A stretch of 64,000 bases of DNA, from contig JAEWZY010000043.1 of NCBI GenBank assembly GCA_023394955.1, forward strand, positions 1-64,000, read 5' to 3'. Below the pieces are notes generated by a model that was not told where the DNA came from, did not search any database, and saw only the letters and a list, made by a program, of their open reading frames with translations. The position numbers were made by a program, and so were the translations under genes. Shown here in pieces: positions 1-9,810 of the stretch; position 1 is the stretch's first letter; every line of letters starts with the position of its first letter. The DNA comes from Bacillota bacterium (GTDB lineage Bacteria > Bacillota > UBA4882 > UBA8346).

Positions 1-1136
1 TGGAACAACGCACCCGTTTTGACCTGGAAATGATGGAGGAGGTTGGATACTGCCAGGGGATTGAGAACTATTCGCGTTATCTGACCGGCCGGAGTCCGGG
101 GGAACCTCCCGCCACTCTTTTAGATTATTTTCCAAAGGAATTTTTACTTTTCATTGATGAATCCCATGTAACCATTCCCCAAGTTGGCGGCATGTACGCC
201 GGAGACCGGTCCCGCAAAGAAACCCTGGTTAAATACGGATTTAGGCTGCCGTCAGCGTTGGATAACCGTCCGCTTCGGTTTAACGAGTTCGAAGAACGGA
301 TCGATCAAGTGATTTATGTTTCAGCGACTCCGGCTGCTTATGAGCTAAAAAGGGCCGAAAAAATAGTCGAGCAGATTATCCGTCCCACCGGGTTAGTAGA
401 CCCTGAGATCATAGTCAAGCCGGTTAAAGGGCAGATCGATGATTTGTTGGAAGAGATCAGAGTAAGGGCTGAGCGGCAGGAACGGATTCTGGTAACCACC
501 TTAACCAAGAAAATGGCCGAGGATCTAACCGAATATTTAGATGGCGTCGGGATTAAGGTAAGGTATTTGCATTCGGAGATTGATACCCTGGAGCGGGTGG
601 TTATTTTGAGAGATTTACGAATGGGCAAGTTTGATGTTTTGGTCGGCATTAACCTGCTCCGGGAAGGCTTGGATCTTCCTGAGGTTTCATTGGTGGCGAT
701 TCTGGACGCGGATAAGGAAGGATTTTTAAGGTCGGAGACATCATTGATTCAAACCATCGGACGGGCCGCCCGGAATGTTGAGGGACGGGTAATTATGTAT
801 GCTGATAAGATTACCGACTCAATGCGGCGGGCGATTGACGAAACCGATCGACGCCGCCAAAAGCAGCTCCAGTATAATCAGGAACATGGAATTACCCCGG
901 AATCGGTCAAGAAAGCGGTCCGGGATTTAATCCAAGTGGAGCAAGCCGCAGAGGAGAAGGTGGAATATGAGGTGGGGCAAAATCCGAAGTTAACTGCGGT
1001 TGATATTAAGGAAAAGATTCAAAAATTAGAGACCGAGATGTTGAGGGCCGCTTCGGAGTTGGAGTTTGAAAAAGCAGCCGAGCTCCGGGATGAGATCCGG
1101 AATTGGGAAAAGGTTATTAATATAGGGGTTAAGTGA
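1..1136 (+). CDS. uvrB: UvrABC system protein B, C-terminal part (5' end cut by window)
   Basis: UvrB is the damage-verification helicase of nucleotide excision repair; it is loaded by UvrA and recruits UvrC. The open frame runs in from the window edge (first full codon at position 3), so about 377 of the usual ~660 residues are present. Visible are the UvrB-specific stretch [20 protein letters not shown], helicase motifs ([19 protein letters not shown] and QTIGRAARN) and a C-terminal UVR domain ([18 protein letters not shown]) that in the family contacts UvrC. The ATG at position 30 is internal to the family and is not the start. uvrA follows on the same strand, the usual pairing. Confidence 0.97.
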   Translation, partial: EQRTRFDLEMMEEVGYCQGIENYSRYLTGRSPGEPPATLLDYFPKEFLLFIDESHVTIPQVGGMYAGDRSRKETLVKYGFRLPSALDNRPLRFNEFEERIDQVIYVSATPAAYELKRAEKIVEQIIRPTGLVDPEIIVKPVKGQIDDLLEEIRVRAERQERILVTTLTKKMAEDLTEYLDGVGIKVRYLHSEIDTLERVVILRDLRMGKFDVLVGINLLREGLDLPEVSLVAILDADKEGFLRSETSLIQTIGRAARNVEGRVIMYADKITDSMRRAIDETDRRRQKQLQYNQEHGITPESVKKAVRDLIQVEQAAEEKVEYEVGQNPKLTAVDIKEKIQKLETEMLRAASELEFEKAAELRDEIRNWEKVINIGVK

Positions 1137-1141
1137 TGTTT

Positions 1142-1230
1142 AGGCATGAGGCAAGAAGCAAAAGGCATTAGTGCGGTGGGTTAAGACTCTGAGCTCTGTG
1201 GGACCTTTAACCACGGAGTAGCCTCACGCC
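1142..1230. repeat. Imperfect inverted repeat between uvrB and uvrA
   Basis: GGCATGAGGC at 1142-1151 pairs with GCCTCACGCC at 1221-1230 (9 of 10 positions). Inside it, GTGGGTTAA near 1178 can pair with TTAACCAC near 1207, giving a nested hairpin of about 90 nt. No T-run follows, so it does not look like a simple terminator; a small dispersed palindromic element is possible. Confidence 0.4.
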
Positions 1231-1263
1231 TCTTGTCTTTCAAATTATTCATTGGAGGAAATT

Positions 1264-4101
1264 ATGTCTAGCGGATTTATTAAAATTAAAGGGGCGCGTC
1301 AGCATAACCTGAAAAATATCGACTTGGAGATTCCCAGGGACCGGTTGGTGGTCTTCACCGGTTTGTCCGGTTCCGGAAAATCTTCGTTAGCTTTCGACAC
1401 GATCTATGCCGAGGGACAAAGGCGTTATGTAGAATCTTTATCCGCCTATGCCCGGCAATTTTTGGGACAGATGGACAAACCGGATTTGGATTATATCGAA
1501 GGCCTTTCGCCGGCGATCTCCATTGACCAGAAAACAACCAATAACAACCCCCGGTCCACGGTGGGGACAGTTACCGAGATCTACGACTACTTGCGGCTTT
1601 TATACGCCAGGATTGGGCGGCCCCATTGCCCTGAATGCCGTAAACCAATCCAGCAGCAAACAGTGGAACAGATCGTTGATCAGGTGATGGCAATGGAGGA
1701 GGGGACCAAATTTATGGTTCTCGCTCCGATAGTCCGACGAAGAAAAGGCGAGTATGAAAAGTTATTTGAGGACTTGCGCCGGGACGGTTATGCCCGGGTC
1801 CGGGTGGACGGTCAGGTCCATGATTTAAGCGAATCGATTAATCTGGAAAGATATAAACAGCATACGATTGAAGCAGTCATTGACCGGTTGGTCATTAAAC
1901 CGGAGATCCGGCAAAGGCTGGCCGATTCGTTGGAATTGGCTCTAAAAATGGCTAAAGGATTGGTGACCATTAGTGTAATAGCAGGCGAGGATTATATCTT
2001 TAGCGAGAATTTCTCCTGTCCCGATTGTGGCTTCAGTTTTGAAGAAATGACTCCGCGAATGTTCTCATTTAACAGCCCTTACGGGGCTTGTCCCGATTGC
2101 GACGGGTTAGGTTTTAAAATGGAGATTGTTCCGGAATTGGTGATTGACAAAGAACGTTCTTTGAACCAAGGGGGGATCAAAGTCTGGAGTTCCGATGAAG
2201 AATCATGGTCCCTTCAATATCTTCGCTCGGTGGCTCGGAAATACGGGTTGGATCCTGATAAACCCTTGAAAGAGGCCACCGCTAAACAGATGGAGGTCTT
2301 GTTATACGGTACCGGAAGCGAGAAGATCGCTATTCATTATCAAGGTCAAGGCCGCGAGGTCAAGCATATAGCCGCTTTTGAGGGCGTAGTCCATAACCTG
2401 GAACGCCGTTATCGTGAGACCCAATCGGAATATATGCGCCGTGATATTGAACGTTACATGTCGAATCGGCCTTGCGGCGTCTGTCATGGGGCCCGTTTAA
2501 AAAAGGAGAGCCTCTCGGTTTTGGTAGGCGGGTTTAATATTAGTCAGTTGACGGCTTTATCCGTTCATAAAGCTAAACAATTTATAAATAGCCTGGAACT
2601 AACTTCCCGGGATGAAGCAGTAGCCAGGCTGGTTTTGAAAGAAGTTAACGAACGCCTTGGGTTTCTGATCAATGTTGGTTTGGATTATCTCACTCTGGAA
2701 CGTACGGCCGGGACTCTTTCCGGAGGGGAAGCGCAACGGATCAGATTAGCGACTCAGATCGGCACTTCATTGGTGGGTGTTCTTTATATCCTGGATGAGC
2801 CTAGTATCGGCTTGCATCAACGGGATAACCGGCGGTTGATCGGTGCCTTAAAAGGGTTACGCGATTTGGGAAATACGGTAATCGTAGTTGAACATGACGA
2901 AGACATGATCAGGGAAGCGGATTTTATCGTCGATATTGGTCCGGGAGCCGGGATCCATGGCGGTAAGGTCGTAGCCGTTGGTACATTGGACGATGTGCTT
3001 AATGAGCCCGAATCAATCACCGGACAATATTTATCCGGCGAGAAACAGATTTTAGCGCCTAAAAAAAGACGGAAACCCAATGGGAAATATTTAGAGATCA
3101 AAGGCGCAACCCAGCATAATTTGAAAGGAATTGATGTGAAAATCCCGCTCGGTATGTTTGTTTGTGTCACCGGGGTCTCCGGTTCCGGCAAAAGCACCTT
3201 GGTTAATGATATTTTATACCCGGTAGCGGCGACTAAGTTAAATAAGGCGTCAACCCTACAGGCAGGCTCTCATCAGAAGATTCTCGGTTTCGAGCACCTG
3301 GACAAGGTGGTGGATATCGATCAGTCACCGATCGGCCGGACGCCAAGATCCAATCCGGCTACCTATACCGGGGTCTTTGACCTGATCCGGGAGTTATATG
3401 CCCAGTCGCCCGAAGCCAAGATGCGCGGTTACCAGATAGGCCGGTTTTCCTTTAATGTTAAGGGAGGACGCTGTGAAGCCTGCGCCGGAGACGGAATTAT
3501 CAAAATCGAGATGCATTTCCTCCCGGATGTTTATGTTCCTTGTGAAGTATGTAAGGGAAAACGTTATAACCGGGAAACGTTGGAGATTAAATATAAAGGA
3601 AAAACCATCGCTGAAGTATTGGAGATGACAGTGGAAGAAGGTTTGGAGTTTTTTTACAATATTCCGAAGATTCGCCGGAAGATGCAAACCTTATTTGATG
3701 TAGGTCTGGGATATATTAAACTCGGCCAGCCGGCTACCACCCTTTCCGGTGGCGAAGCCCAGCGGGTCAAATTAGCCACCGAGCTTTCGCGGCGCTCCAA
3801 TGGAAAGACCCTTTATATTTTGGATGAGCCTACTACCGGACTGCATTTCGCCGACACCCACAAGTTGTTGGAGATGCTACAAAGGCTGGTGGAGGCCGGG
3901 GATACGGTATTAGTGATCGAGCATAACTTAGATGTAATCAAAACCGCTGATTACCTGATTGACCTCGGGCCCGAAGGAGGGGAACGGGGCGGTCAGGTAG
4001 TGGCTGACGGAACCCCGGAAGAAATAGCCCTAAACTCTAATTCGTATACGGGACAGTATTTAAAACCATTAGTTTTGAAGGAAAAGGTTTCGGTAGGATG
4101 A
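1264..4101 (+). CDS. uvrA: UvrABC system protein A, excinuclease ATPase
   Basis: UvrA is the dimeric ABC-type ATPase that first recognises bulky DNA lesions and loads UvrB. At 945 residues it has full family length. Both ABC modules are complete: Walker [20 protein letters not shown] near the N-terminus and [15 protein letters not shown] in the second half, with signatures [16 protein letters not shown] and [15 protein letters not shown]. Cys-rich zinc modules are seen (CPDCGF...CPDCDGLG and CEACAGDG...CEVCKGKR). The ATG at 1264 is chosen because GGAGGA lies just upstream at 1254-1259; the in-frame TTG at 1252 overlaps that ribosome binding site. Lies about 130 nt after uvrB on the same strand. 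Confidence 0.98.
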   Translation: MSSGFIKIKGARQHNLKNIDLEIPRDRLVVFTGLSGSGKSSLAFDTIYAEGQRRYVESLSAYARQFLGQMDKPDLDYIEGLSPAISIDQKTTNNNPRSTVGTVTEIYDYLRLLYARIGRPHCPECRKPIQQQTVEQIVDQVMAMEEGTKFMVLAPIVRRRKGEYEKLFEDLRRDGYARVRVDGQVHDLSESINLERYKQHTIEAVIDRLVIKPEIRQRLADSLELALKMAKGLVTISVIAGEDYIFSENFSCPDCGFSFEEMTPRMFSFNSPYGACPDCDGLGFKMEIVPELVIDKERSLNQGGIKVWSSDEESWSLQYLRSVARKYGLDPDKPLKEATAKQMEVLLYGTGSEKIAIHYQGQGREVKHIAAFEGVVHNLERRYRETQSEYMRRDIERYMSNRPCGVCHGARLKKESLSVLVGGFNISQLTALSVHKAKQFINSLELTSRDEAVARLVLKEVNERLGFLINVGLDYLTLERTAGTLSGGEAQRIRLATQIGTSLVGVLYILDEPSIGLHQRDNRRLIGALKGLRDLGNTVIVVEHDEDMIREADFIVDIGPGAGIHGGKVVAVGTLDDVLNEPESITGQYLSGEKQILAPKKRRKPNGKYLEIKGATQHNLKGIDVKIPLGMFVCVTGVSGSGKSTLVNDILYPVAATKLNKASTLQAGSHQKILGFEHLDKVVDIDQSPIGRTPRSNPATYTGVFDLIRELYAQSPEAKMRGYQIGRFSFNVKGGRCEACAGDGIIKIEMHFLPDVYVPCEVCKGKRYNRETLEIKYKGKTIAEVLEMTVEEGLEFFYNIPKIRRKMQTLFDVGLGYIKLGQPATTLSGGEAQRVKLATELSRRSNGKTLYILDEPTTGLHFADTHKLLEMLQRLVEAGDTVLVIEHNLDVIKTADYLIDLGPEGGERGGQVVADGTPEEIALNSNSYTGQYLKPLVLKEKVSVG

Positions 4102-4238
4102 AGCGGAGCGGCTTGCTTTCAAATCTTGTTATGGGACTGCGGAAGGGCGGTTCTATTCATTTATCATATTGTTCCTTTGTCACTCCTAAAAGTAGCTTAG
4201 CATAAGCTAAACAAAACGGAGAGATAGAGGGAATTACG

Positions 4239-5018
4239 GTGGCCAAATATTTAGCGCAGTTTAATATCGTATTGGTCGCGATTATTTGTAGTTTGGGGAC
4301 GGGATTACTGACTGGAGTCGGCGCTTTGCCTATTTTCATTAAAACCAATATTTCCCGAAAACTACTAGATTGTTTGTTAGGTTTCGCTGCCGGAGTGATG
4401 TTAGCGGCGACTTCCTTCAGCCTGATCATCCCGGCGATCGAAAGCGCAGGCGGTGGAGTCAAAGGAGCTACCGTAACATTAATCGGGATCTTACTCGGAG
4501 GAATATTCGTTGACAGGATCGATCATTTTTTTCCCGATACCAACCTTTATCGCGGGCCGGGATTGAACCATGACAACCTGAGGAAAATTTGGTTATTTGC
4601 CTTAGCGATTACCATTCATAATTTTCCGGAGGGGTTAGCGGTTGGGGTTGGTTTCGGGGACGGCAATATCGCCAGGGGGTTAAGCTTGGCTATTGCTATC
4701 GGGCTTCAAAATATGCCGGAAGGTTTAGCGGTAGCTTTACCCTTTATCCGGGAAGGGTTTCCCGTTGCGAAAGCATTTTGGATCGCGTTCCTTACCGGAA
4801 TGGTGGAACCGGTTGGCGGTTTATTAGGGGTAGGCCTGGTAAGTATCGCCAAACCACTTCTGCCGTTAATGCTTTCCTTCGCGGCCGGCGCCATGTTATT
4901 TGTGATCAGTCATGAGATTATTCCGGAGACCCATAAGGAAAACAGCTCCAAGTTGACTACCCACTCATTGATTATCGGGTTCGTGATTATGATGTTTTTG
5001 GATAATGTGTTGGGGTGA
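4239..5018 (+). CDS. ZIP family divalent metal transporter
   Basis: A 259-residue polytopic membrane protein of the ZIP family, which moves Zn2+ or other divalent metals into the cytosol. The two metal-site helices are recognisable: HNFPEGLAVGVGFG in TM4 and QNMPEGLAVALPF in TM5, with a later HEIIPETHKE. The first 30 residues form a hydrophobic segment (FNIVLVAIICSLGTGLLTGV). The start is GTG at 4239 behind GAGAGATAGAGGG. It is followed by a convergent permease gene whose 3' end overlaps it by 54 nt. Metal specificity cannot be read from sequence. Confidence 0.93.
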   Translation: MAKYLAQFNIVLVAIICSLGTGLLTGVGALPIFIKTNISRKLLDCLLGFAAGVMLAATSFSLIIPAIESAGGGVKGATVTLIGILLGGIFVDRIDHFFPDTNLYRGPGLNHDNLRKIWLFALAITIHNFPEGLAVGVGFGDGNIARGLSLAIAIGLQNMPEGLAVALPFIREGFPVAKAFWIAFLTGMVEPVGGLLGVGLVSIAKPLLPLMLSFAAGAMLFVISHEIIPETHKENSSKLTTHSLIIGFVIMMFLDNVLG

Positions 5019-5900
5019 TAAGTTCTTTCTAAAGTTTTGAAACTGGGAGATAAGCATTCCCGTTAACATCAAAAAGCATCCCAGATAGCCTTTGAAACCT
5101 AAATTTTCCTGTAAAACAAGGAAACCGCCAAGGCTGGCGAAGACCGCTTCCAAACTGAGAATAATCGCCGCATGGGACGGTTTGGCGTATTTCTGTCCGG
5201 CCGCTTGGAGAGTGTAAGCGACCCCGACGGATAAGATTCCACCGTAGAGAATGGGAATGGCTGCTCGTTGAATACTCGATAAGGTAATATTCTCGGTGAA
5301 GAAAGCCACCGTTAAGCTAAGGATGGAACAAGTGAGAAATTGAAAAAAAGACAATTTAAGAAGATCCATGTTTTTGATGAAGCGATCAATTAGTAAAATA
5401 TGCAACGCCCAAAAGAAGGCGCCGATCAGTTCCAACAAATCAGCCCGGACAATGGTAAAGACTTCAGCTACCGAGAGAAAATAGAGTCCGATGGTGGCTA
5501 TGACGACTCCAATCCAAGTGAAAACGGGAATGCATTGTTTCAAAAAAACCCCGAGCAAAGGGACGATTACCATATATAGTCCGGTGATGAAAGCTGCCTT
5601 TCCGGCCGAGGTTTCGGCCAACCCGATTTGCTGCAAGGAGGAAGCGATAAAAAGAACGGTTCCGGCCGTCGTCCCCGCTGCCATAATCCGGGCCGAATTA
5701 TGTTGCGCTTCCGTCTTAGACTTTTTAGCGGAGTAAAATAATAATGGAACTAGTGAAAGGCTTCCTAAGGCGAATCTTACACCATTAAAAGCAAACGCTC
5801 CAATATATTGGGCTCCAATCCGTTGGGCCACAAAAGCCAATCCCCAAATGGCGGCGGTTAGTAATAAAAAAAAGTTTGCCCTGAGTGTCCGGTTTTTCAT
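4965..5900 (-). CDS. EamA/DMT family permease (10-TM drug/metabolite transporter)
   Basis: This 311-residue protein has about ten hydrophobic segments arranged as two EamA halves, opening with LLTAAIWGLAFVAQRIGAQY, a typical EamA first helix. The second half repeats the pattern (LLELIGAFFWALHILLIDRF, then ILSLEAVFASLGGFLVLQE). Family members export metabolites or amino acids; the substrate is unknown. The ATG at 5900 is preceded on its strand by GGAGA. The C-terminal tail is hydrophilic and His/Asn-rich, and its coding sequence overlaps the convergent ZIP gene by 54 nt. Confidence 0.9.
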   Translation of the reverse strand: MKNRTLRANFFLLLTAAIWGLAFVAQRIGAQYIGAFAFNGVRFALGSLSLVPLLFYSAKKSKTEAQHNSARIMAAGTTAGTVLFIASSLQQIGLAETSAGKAAFITGLYMVIVPLLGVFLKQCIPVFTWIGVVIATIGLYFLSVAEVFTIVRADLLELIGAFFWALHILLIDRFIKNMDLLKLSFFQFLTCSILSLTVAFFTENITLSSIQRAAIPILYGGILSVGVAYTLQAAGQKYAKPSHAAIILSLEAVFASLGGFLVLQENLGFKGYLGCFLMLTGMLISQFQNFRKNLSPQHIIQKHHNHEPDNQ

Positions 5901-6194
5901 GATGTCTCCAGTTCAGCTCATTTTTTTATAATAAGCATGTATAAAGGGTCTTAATTCCATATTCGGTCCTAAAATCCTTGCCATAGCATTGAAATTCCTC
6001 GACTTTTTTTAATAATTGAAGGTAGACTAAACGCGGCGCGGGAAGAGGTAACCGAGATTTCAAAAAGAAAATATGATATAATAAAATTCCAGTGAATTGG
6101 AATCTGAGCGACTTAACCCTCATTTTTCGATAACTCGAATCAGTCGCTAGTTTGGCGGTCGAAAGATCATAAAAATCGATTAGGGGGGCTAAAA

Positions 6195-6449
6195 ATGTTT
6201 CAGATGATCGGCGCCGATTGGTGCGATAAATGCCTGCAAGCGAAGAAACTATTGGAAGAACGAGGTCTTTGGGATCTTATTGAATATATCGATTATGAAT
6301 CCACCGAAGGTAAAGAAATCGCCGCCCAATTGGGAATTGAAAACATCCCCTTTTTTGTAGAAGATGGCAAACCAGTACTTTATGTAGGTGAAATGTTGCG
6401 CCGGCTTACTGAAGAACGTATCAGACAGGCATATGAAGGCGCAAATTAA
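6195..6449 (+). CDS. Small thioredoxin/glutaredoxin-like protein
   Basis: An 84-residue thioredoxin-fold protein. A redox motif (A-DWCDKCLQAK, C-x2-C) lies near residue 9 and a cis-proline segment (ENIPFFVEDGKPVLYVG) follows, as in glutaredoxin-like proteins. It probably reduces disulfides or mixed disulfides in the cytosol; the partner is unknown. A GGGGGG tract precedes the ATG. tsaD starts 23 nt downstream, so the two may be co-transcribed. The 294 nt upstream hold no gene I can support, only an AT-rich patch with GATATAATAA near 6074. Confidence 0.85.
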   Translation: MFQMIGADWCDKCLQAKKLLEERGLWDLIEYIDYESTEGKEIAAQLGIENIPFFVEDGKPVLYVGEMLRRLTEERIRQAYEGAN

Positions 6450-6472
6450 AATTAAAGATATTAGAGGAAAAC

Positions 6473-7495
6473 ATGGCTGAATTTTTGACTTTGGGAATCG
6501 AAACTTCCTGCGATGAAACAGCGGTGGCGGTCATCGCCGATGGACGTAAAATCTTGAGCAACATTATCGCTTCACAGCTGGATATACATACAAAGTTCGG
6601 GGGAGTTGTTCCCGAGGTGGCTGCCCGTTGCCATCTAGAGACGATGCTTCCGGTGTATCGGTCGGCTATAGCAGAAGCAGAAGTTGATCTGGAAAATATT
6701 GACCTTATCGCCGTAACCTATGGACCGGGGTTGATCGGTAGCTTGTTAGTGGGACTTTCTTTCGCCAAAGGATTGGCTCTCGCCGGAAAAAAGGACTTAG
6801 TAGGCGTCAACCATATTGAGGGTCATATTTACGCTAATATTTTGGAACGTCCGGAATTGGAGCCTCCCTTCCTTTGCCTTACCGTTTCCGGCGGCCATAC
6901 GGACCTGGTTTATATGGAGAATTGGGGCCGTTACCATGTGTTGGGACGCACTAGAGACGACGCGGCCGGTGAGGCGTTTGATAAAATAGCCAGAGCATTG
7001 GGTTTGGGTTATCCGGGAGGGCCGGCCATTGATAAAATAGCCGTCGGTTCCAGGGATGATCTTCAGTTTATGCAGTCCAAGGCGATGGCCGGCACATACG
7101 ACTTTTCGTTTAGTGGATTAAAGACTGCGGTCATCAATTATCTCAACCGGCAAAAACAAAAAGGAGAGGCTATTGATATACCCCTGGTGGCCGCCAGTTT
7201 TCAACGGGCTGTGGTTGAGCAATTGGTGGACAAGCTTTTCCGGGCGGCAATCGACTATCGGGTTAAAGTAGTCCTCTTATCCGGAGGTGTCTCGGCTAAT
7301 TCGCGTCTTCGTAACTGTTGCCGTCAAGCAGCCGACCGCTTGGGGATGGAACTATATTACCCCCCACTTGTATTATGCACCGACAATGCAGCGATGATTG
7401 CCGCTGCCGGACATTATGTCTATCGCCTGAAAGGGCCTGGAGACCTTGAGATCACGGCTCAACCGGGATTAGAACTACCTTCTGTGGATAACTGA
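6473..7495 (+). CDS. tsaD: tRNA N6-adenosine threonylcarbamoyltransferase TsaD
   Basis: TsaD transfers the threonylcarbamoyl group from TC-AMP to A37 of ANN-decoding tRNAs (t6A), working with TsaB and TsaE, which are encoded at 25.9-27.1 kb. At 340 residues it has standard length. Diagnostic segments are GIETSCDETAVAV at the N-terminus, the metal-binding VNHIEGHIYANIL, the SGGHTDL loop and LLSGGVSANSRLR. The ATG at 6473 follows GAGGAAAAC. The last codons contain a perfect DnaA box (7483-7491), described separately. Confidence 0.98.
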   Translation: MAEFLTLGIETSCDETAVAVIADGRKILSNIIASQLDIHTKFGGVVPEVAARCHLETMLPVYRSAIAEAEVDLENIDLIAVTYGPGLIGSLLVGLSFAKGLALAGKKDLVGVNHIEGHIYANILERPELEPPFLCLTVSGGHTDLVYMENWGRYHVLGRTRDDAAGEAFDKIARALGLGYPGGPAIDKIAVGSRDDLQFMQSKAMAGTYDFSFSGLKTAVINYLNRQKQKGEAIDIPLVAASFQRAVVEQLVDKLFRAAIDYRVKVVLLSGGVSANSRLRNCCRQAADRLGMELYYPPLVLCTDNAAMIAAAGHYVYRLKGPGDLEITAQPGLELPSVDN

Positions 7496-7638
7496 GACGC
7501 TGGGTATAACTTCTTAATCAAAAGCGAGGTTTTAGACAGGAATATCTGTGGATAAAATGTGAATTATGTGTAAAACTCTTAGAAACACTTTCAAAACACC
7601 CTTAAAATCTGTTGACAACCTGTTGATATTGTGGAGAA
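7483..7638. promoter_or_regulatory. DnaA-box group, two perfect and one near-perfect 9-mers
   Basis: TGTGGATAA, the reverse complement of the consensus DnaA box TTATCCACA, occurs at 7483-7491 and 7547-7555. A one-mismatch copy TGTGGAGAA is at 7630-7638. The first overlaps the end of tsaD; the rest lie in the AT-rich gap before the SWIM gene. Two further perfect boxes lie inside that gene. No dnaA or dnaN is nearby, so this is not proposed as the chromosomal origin. Confidence 0.55.
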
Positions 7639-7690
7639 CTTGACGCTGCTGTCTTTAAAATATAAACTCACAGGTAAAAGGGGTCTTGGA

Positions 7691-9298
7691 ATGAGTTGGG
7701 AAGACATTACCATAACCGACTTAGAGGCAAGGGTGAGTCCGGAGATTTTAACTAGAGGCCGGGAATATCAGAAAAATGGGCACATTATACGTAGTTGCCG
7801 ATTTGGCCGAATTATTGCCGGAGAGGTTGCCGGGACGGGAGGATATTATCGGGTGAGGTTAACGAGCGACCAAACCCAAATTAACGGCGTTTGTAACTGC
7901 CCTTATCCAAGCTTTTGCAAGCATATGGTAGCTTTAGTCCTGGCTTGGATCGAGAAAAGTGTTGATTTTATTGATTTAAAATCAGATTTTAATCAATTAA
8001 CCGCTAAACCCGAGCAGCAGCCGGATTTATTAGTCAGGCTTATTCAGATGGATCCTCTTAACTTTCTCGATTTGCTTTCCGCCAATACTCCTGAGAGGAT
8101 ATTTTTGAATTCCCGAGGGGTCCTCAACTTGATCCGGAACACCTTTCAGGGAGGAATATTTATCCATGATAAAATGGAAGCTCTCTGGGAACGGCTTGAA
8201 CGGATCAAAGATTTGGTCGCCAAAGCGATCGCAAACCGTGAAAAAGAAGCCCCGGAATTACTGTTGGAGTTATTAAAGGGCGTCGCTTATTCATATAAGG
8301 ACTATCAGTCAACTCTGCTTAAAAATAACTTTAACGAGCTGATTCTCTTATCCGAGCGCTTGATACAAGGTTGGGAAAGCAAGGAGGCACTACCGTTCTT
8401 CGAAACCTTGTGGGCGATATATGTGGATAATAGTCTCCGGGAGTTGGCGGAAGCGATCCGGCCGACAATGGTGAGACTTTATCCACAACTTTCCGGTTGG
8501 TTATTGACTAAACTGAAGGCGGTTGATTGGGATTCTTTAGATCAAACTAAATTAATAGCTTACTATGAATTATTGATCCTAATTTCAGAAATCAGTCCGG
8601 CCGGGACCGATTATTTTATGAAAGTGGTCGGGGTTTTAAACCAGACTACGGAAGGCCGGTTGTGGCTGATCGACCGAACCATGGAACGGGACTTGGAGCA
8701 GGCTTTTGTACTGGCGAAAGAGGGAATTCGAAATAATAACCAAGACAACAAGATCTTCTTTCGGGAACGTTTAATTGAGATTCATCTAAGACGTAGTGAA
8801 AATAAACAAGCGGCAGCGCTTAGTTTTATTCAATTTCAAGAGAGGCCTAATCTCGAGGAGTATTTAAGGTTAAAAAGGATTCTGGCCGGCCGGAGGGAGC
8901 TACAGGATTACCTGGAAAAAATACAAAAAACGACAGCAGAATCGGGCTGTTTACCCTTGGCGGCGAGGATCGCTTTTGATCAGGAGGATTGGGTTGGTTT
9001 GGAAGCAAAAATTGAGAAGATTGATCCGGCTGAGGCAATTCTTAAAGAACTGGCGGAGTTAATATTCACCGATAATAAAGGGGCGCCGCTGGGGATTTCC
9101 GAAGCGCTGGTCAGCCGATTATTGCTGGGGGGGCGAAGTAATTGGGAGGCAGCTCTTAAATTATTAGTCGGCTATAAAAAGTTTTGTTTAAAACAGGCTA
9201 AAAACGAAGAGTGGAACCGGTTCAGGTTCGGTTTGAATTCCGAATACGGTGAAGACCGGAGGTTTGTCAGGAAATTCGGGGCTATTCTGGCAGAATAA
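7691..9298 (+). CDS. SWIM zinc finger domain protein
   Basis: A 535-residue protein with a SWIM zinc-binding motif near the N-terminus (Cys68, Cys70, Cys76, His78; VCNCPYPSFCKHM). SWIM domains bind DNA or protein. The remainder is alpha-helical in appearance with no helicase motifs, although such proteins are often encoded near SNF2-type helicases. ATG 7691 is preferred over the in-frame GTG at 7631 because AAAGGGG lies a few bases upstream and the upstream residues do not look conserved. Two perfect DnaA boxes lie within the coding sequence. The role is unknown. Confidence 0.85.
   Translation: MSWEDITITDLEARVSPEILTRGREYQKNGHIIRSCRFGRIIAGEVAGTGGYYRVRLTSDQTQINGVCNCPYPSFCKHMVALVLAWIEKSVDFIDLKSDFNQLTAKPEQQPDLLVRLIQMDPLNFLDLLSANTPERIFLNSRGVLNLIRNTFQGGIFIHDKMEALWERLERIKDLVAKAIANREKEAPELLLELLKGVAYSYKDYQSTLLKNNFNELILLSERLIQGWESKEALPFFETLWAIYVDNSLRELAEAIRPTMVRLYPQLSGWLLTKLKAVDWDSLDQTKLIAYYELLILISEISPAGTDYFMKVVGVLNQTTEGRLWLIDRTMERDLEQAFVLAKEGIRNNNQDNKIFFRERLIEIHLRRSENKQAAALSFIQFQERPNLEEYLRLKRILAGRRELQDYLEKIQKTTAESGCLPLAARIAFDQEDWVGLEAKIEKIDPAEAILKELAELIFTDNKGAPLGISEALVSRLLLGGRSNWEAALKLLVGYKKFCLKQAKNEEWNRFRFGLNSEYGEDRRFVRKFGAILAE
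8422..8487. promoter_or_regulatory. Pair of perfect DnaA boxes inside the SWIM gene
   Basis: TGTGGATAA at 8422-8430 and TTATCCACA (opposite orientation) at 8479-8487. Together with those at 7483 and 7547 they make four perfect 9-mers in about 1 kb, against roughly 0.5 expected in the whole 64 kb by chance. Confidence 0.5.
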
Positions 9299-9317
9299 GG
9301 CCTGATACAAAGAATTA

Positions 9318-9346
9318 TTGACTTAGTTGGCAGGGAGCGATATAAT
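9318..9346 (+). promoter_or_regulatory. Sigma-A type promoter of the T-box/nudix/thrS unit
   Basis: TTGACT at 9318-9323, a 17-nt spacer and TATAAT at 9341-9346 match the vegetative consensus closely. Transcription would start near 9353, just ahead of the T-box leader. Confidence 0.75.
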
Positions 9347-9352
9347 TATTTA

Positions 9353-9646
9353 TATTTTAGGGTGTAGCTGAGCTCTATAAATGATTATGAACCGAAAAGG
9401 ATTTGTTAATTAGCAATAGGCAGATGAAGAGGAACCAGACTGTAAACGGCTTTTAGAGAGGAAAGGATGCTGAGATCTTTCCAGTACGAGCAGTCGCGAC
9501 CACCTTGGATGTTCCGGTGAAATGGCTTTTGCACAAACCGGCGGTCGGCCCCGTTATGGTCGTCTCGAGTGGGCTGATCACAAGCCAACAAGGGTGGAAC
9601 CGCGGTTAACCCCGTCCCTTTTTAAGGGATAGGGTTTTTTTATTTT
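9353..9646 (+). promoter_or_regulatory. T-box riboswitch leader (threonine type) with terminator
   Basis: The leader carries the T-box AGGGTGGAACCGCG at 9591-9604, then a terminator stem (CCCGTCCCTT / AAGGGATAGGG) and T-run at about 9608-9646. Stem I features are visible: AGAGAGGAAAGGATGCTGAGA (AG bulge and distal loop, about 9454-9474) and a specifier region with ACC at 9499-9501 or 9502-9504, a threonine codon. The TGGA of the T-box would pair with a tRNA ending UCCA, which fits tRNA-Thr. Uncharged tRNA-Thr should stabilise the antiterminator and allow transcription into the nudix gene and thrS. Confidence 0.93.
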
Positions 9647-9650
9647 TGCT

Positions 9651-9800
9651 AAGTCTCAAGTCTAAAGTCTAAGGTCCAAAGTTAAAGTCCAAGAATCAAT
9701 GGGGAGGGCGCCCAGGTTTTCGACTTTTGGCTTATCCTAAATCCGGAGTAACTTTCGGTTTTCGACATTTGACTTTCGACTTTCAACTTTTATTTTTATA
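9651..9800. repeat. Low-complexity AAGTC / GACTT inverted repeats after the T-box
   Basis: The left half repeats AAGTCTAAAGTCTAAGG-like units (9651-9692); the right half repeats CGACTTT-like units (9718-9792), which are complementary to the left. The result is a large imperfect dyad between the T-box terminator and the nudix gene. No coding sense is seen. Confidence 0.5.
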
Positions 9801-9810
9801 AAGGAGAACA

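Noticed and set aside
5926..6123. Small minus-strand gene before the thioredoxin-like gene
   Set aside because: No recognisable domain and no ribosome binding site; likely a chance frame in AT-rich DNA.
7483..8487. Chromosomal origin of replication
   Set aside because: DnaA boxes are present, but there is no dnaA or dnaN, no clear AT-rich unwinding element, and two boxes lie inside a coding gene.
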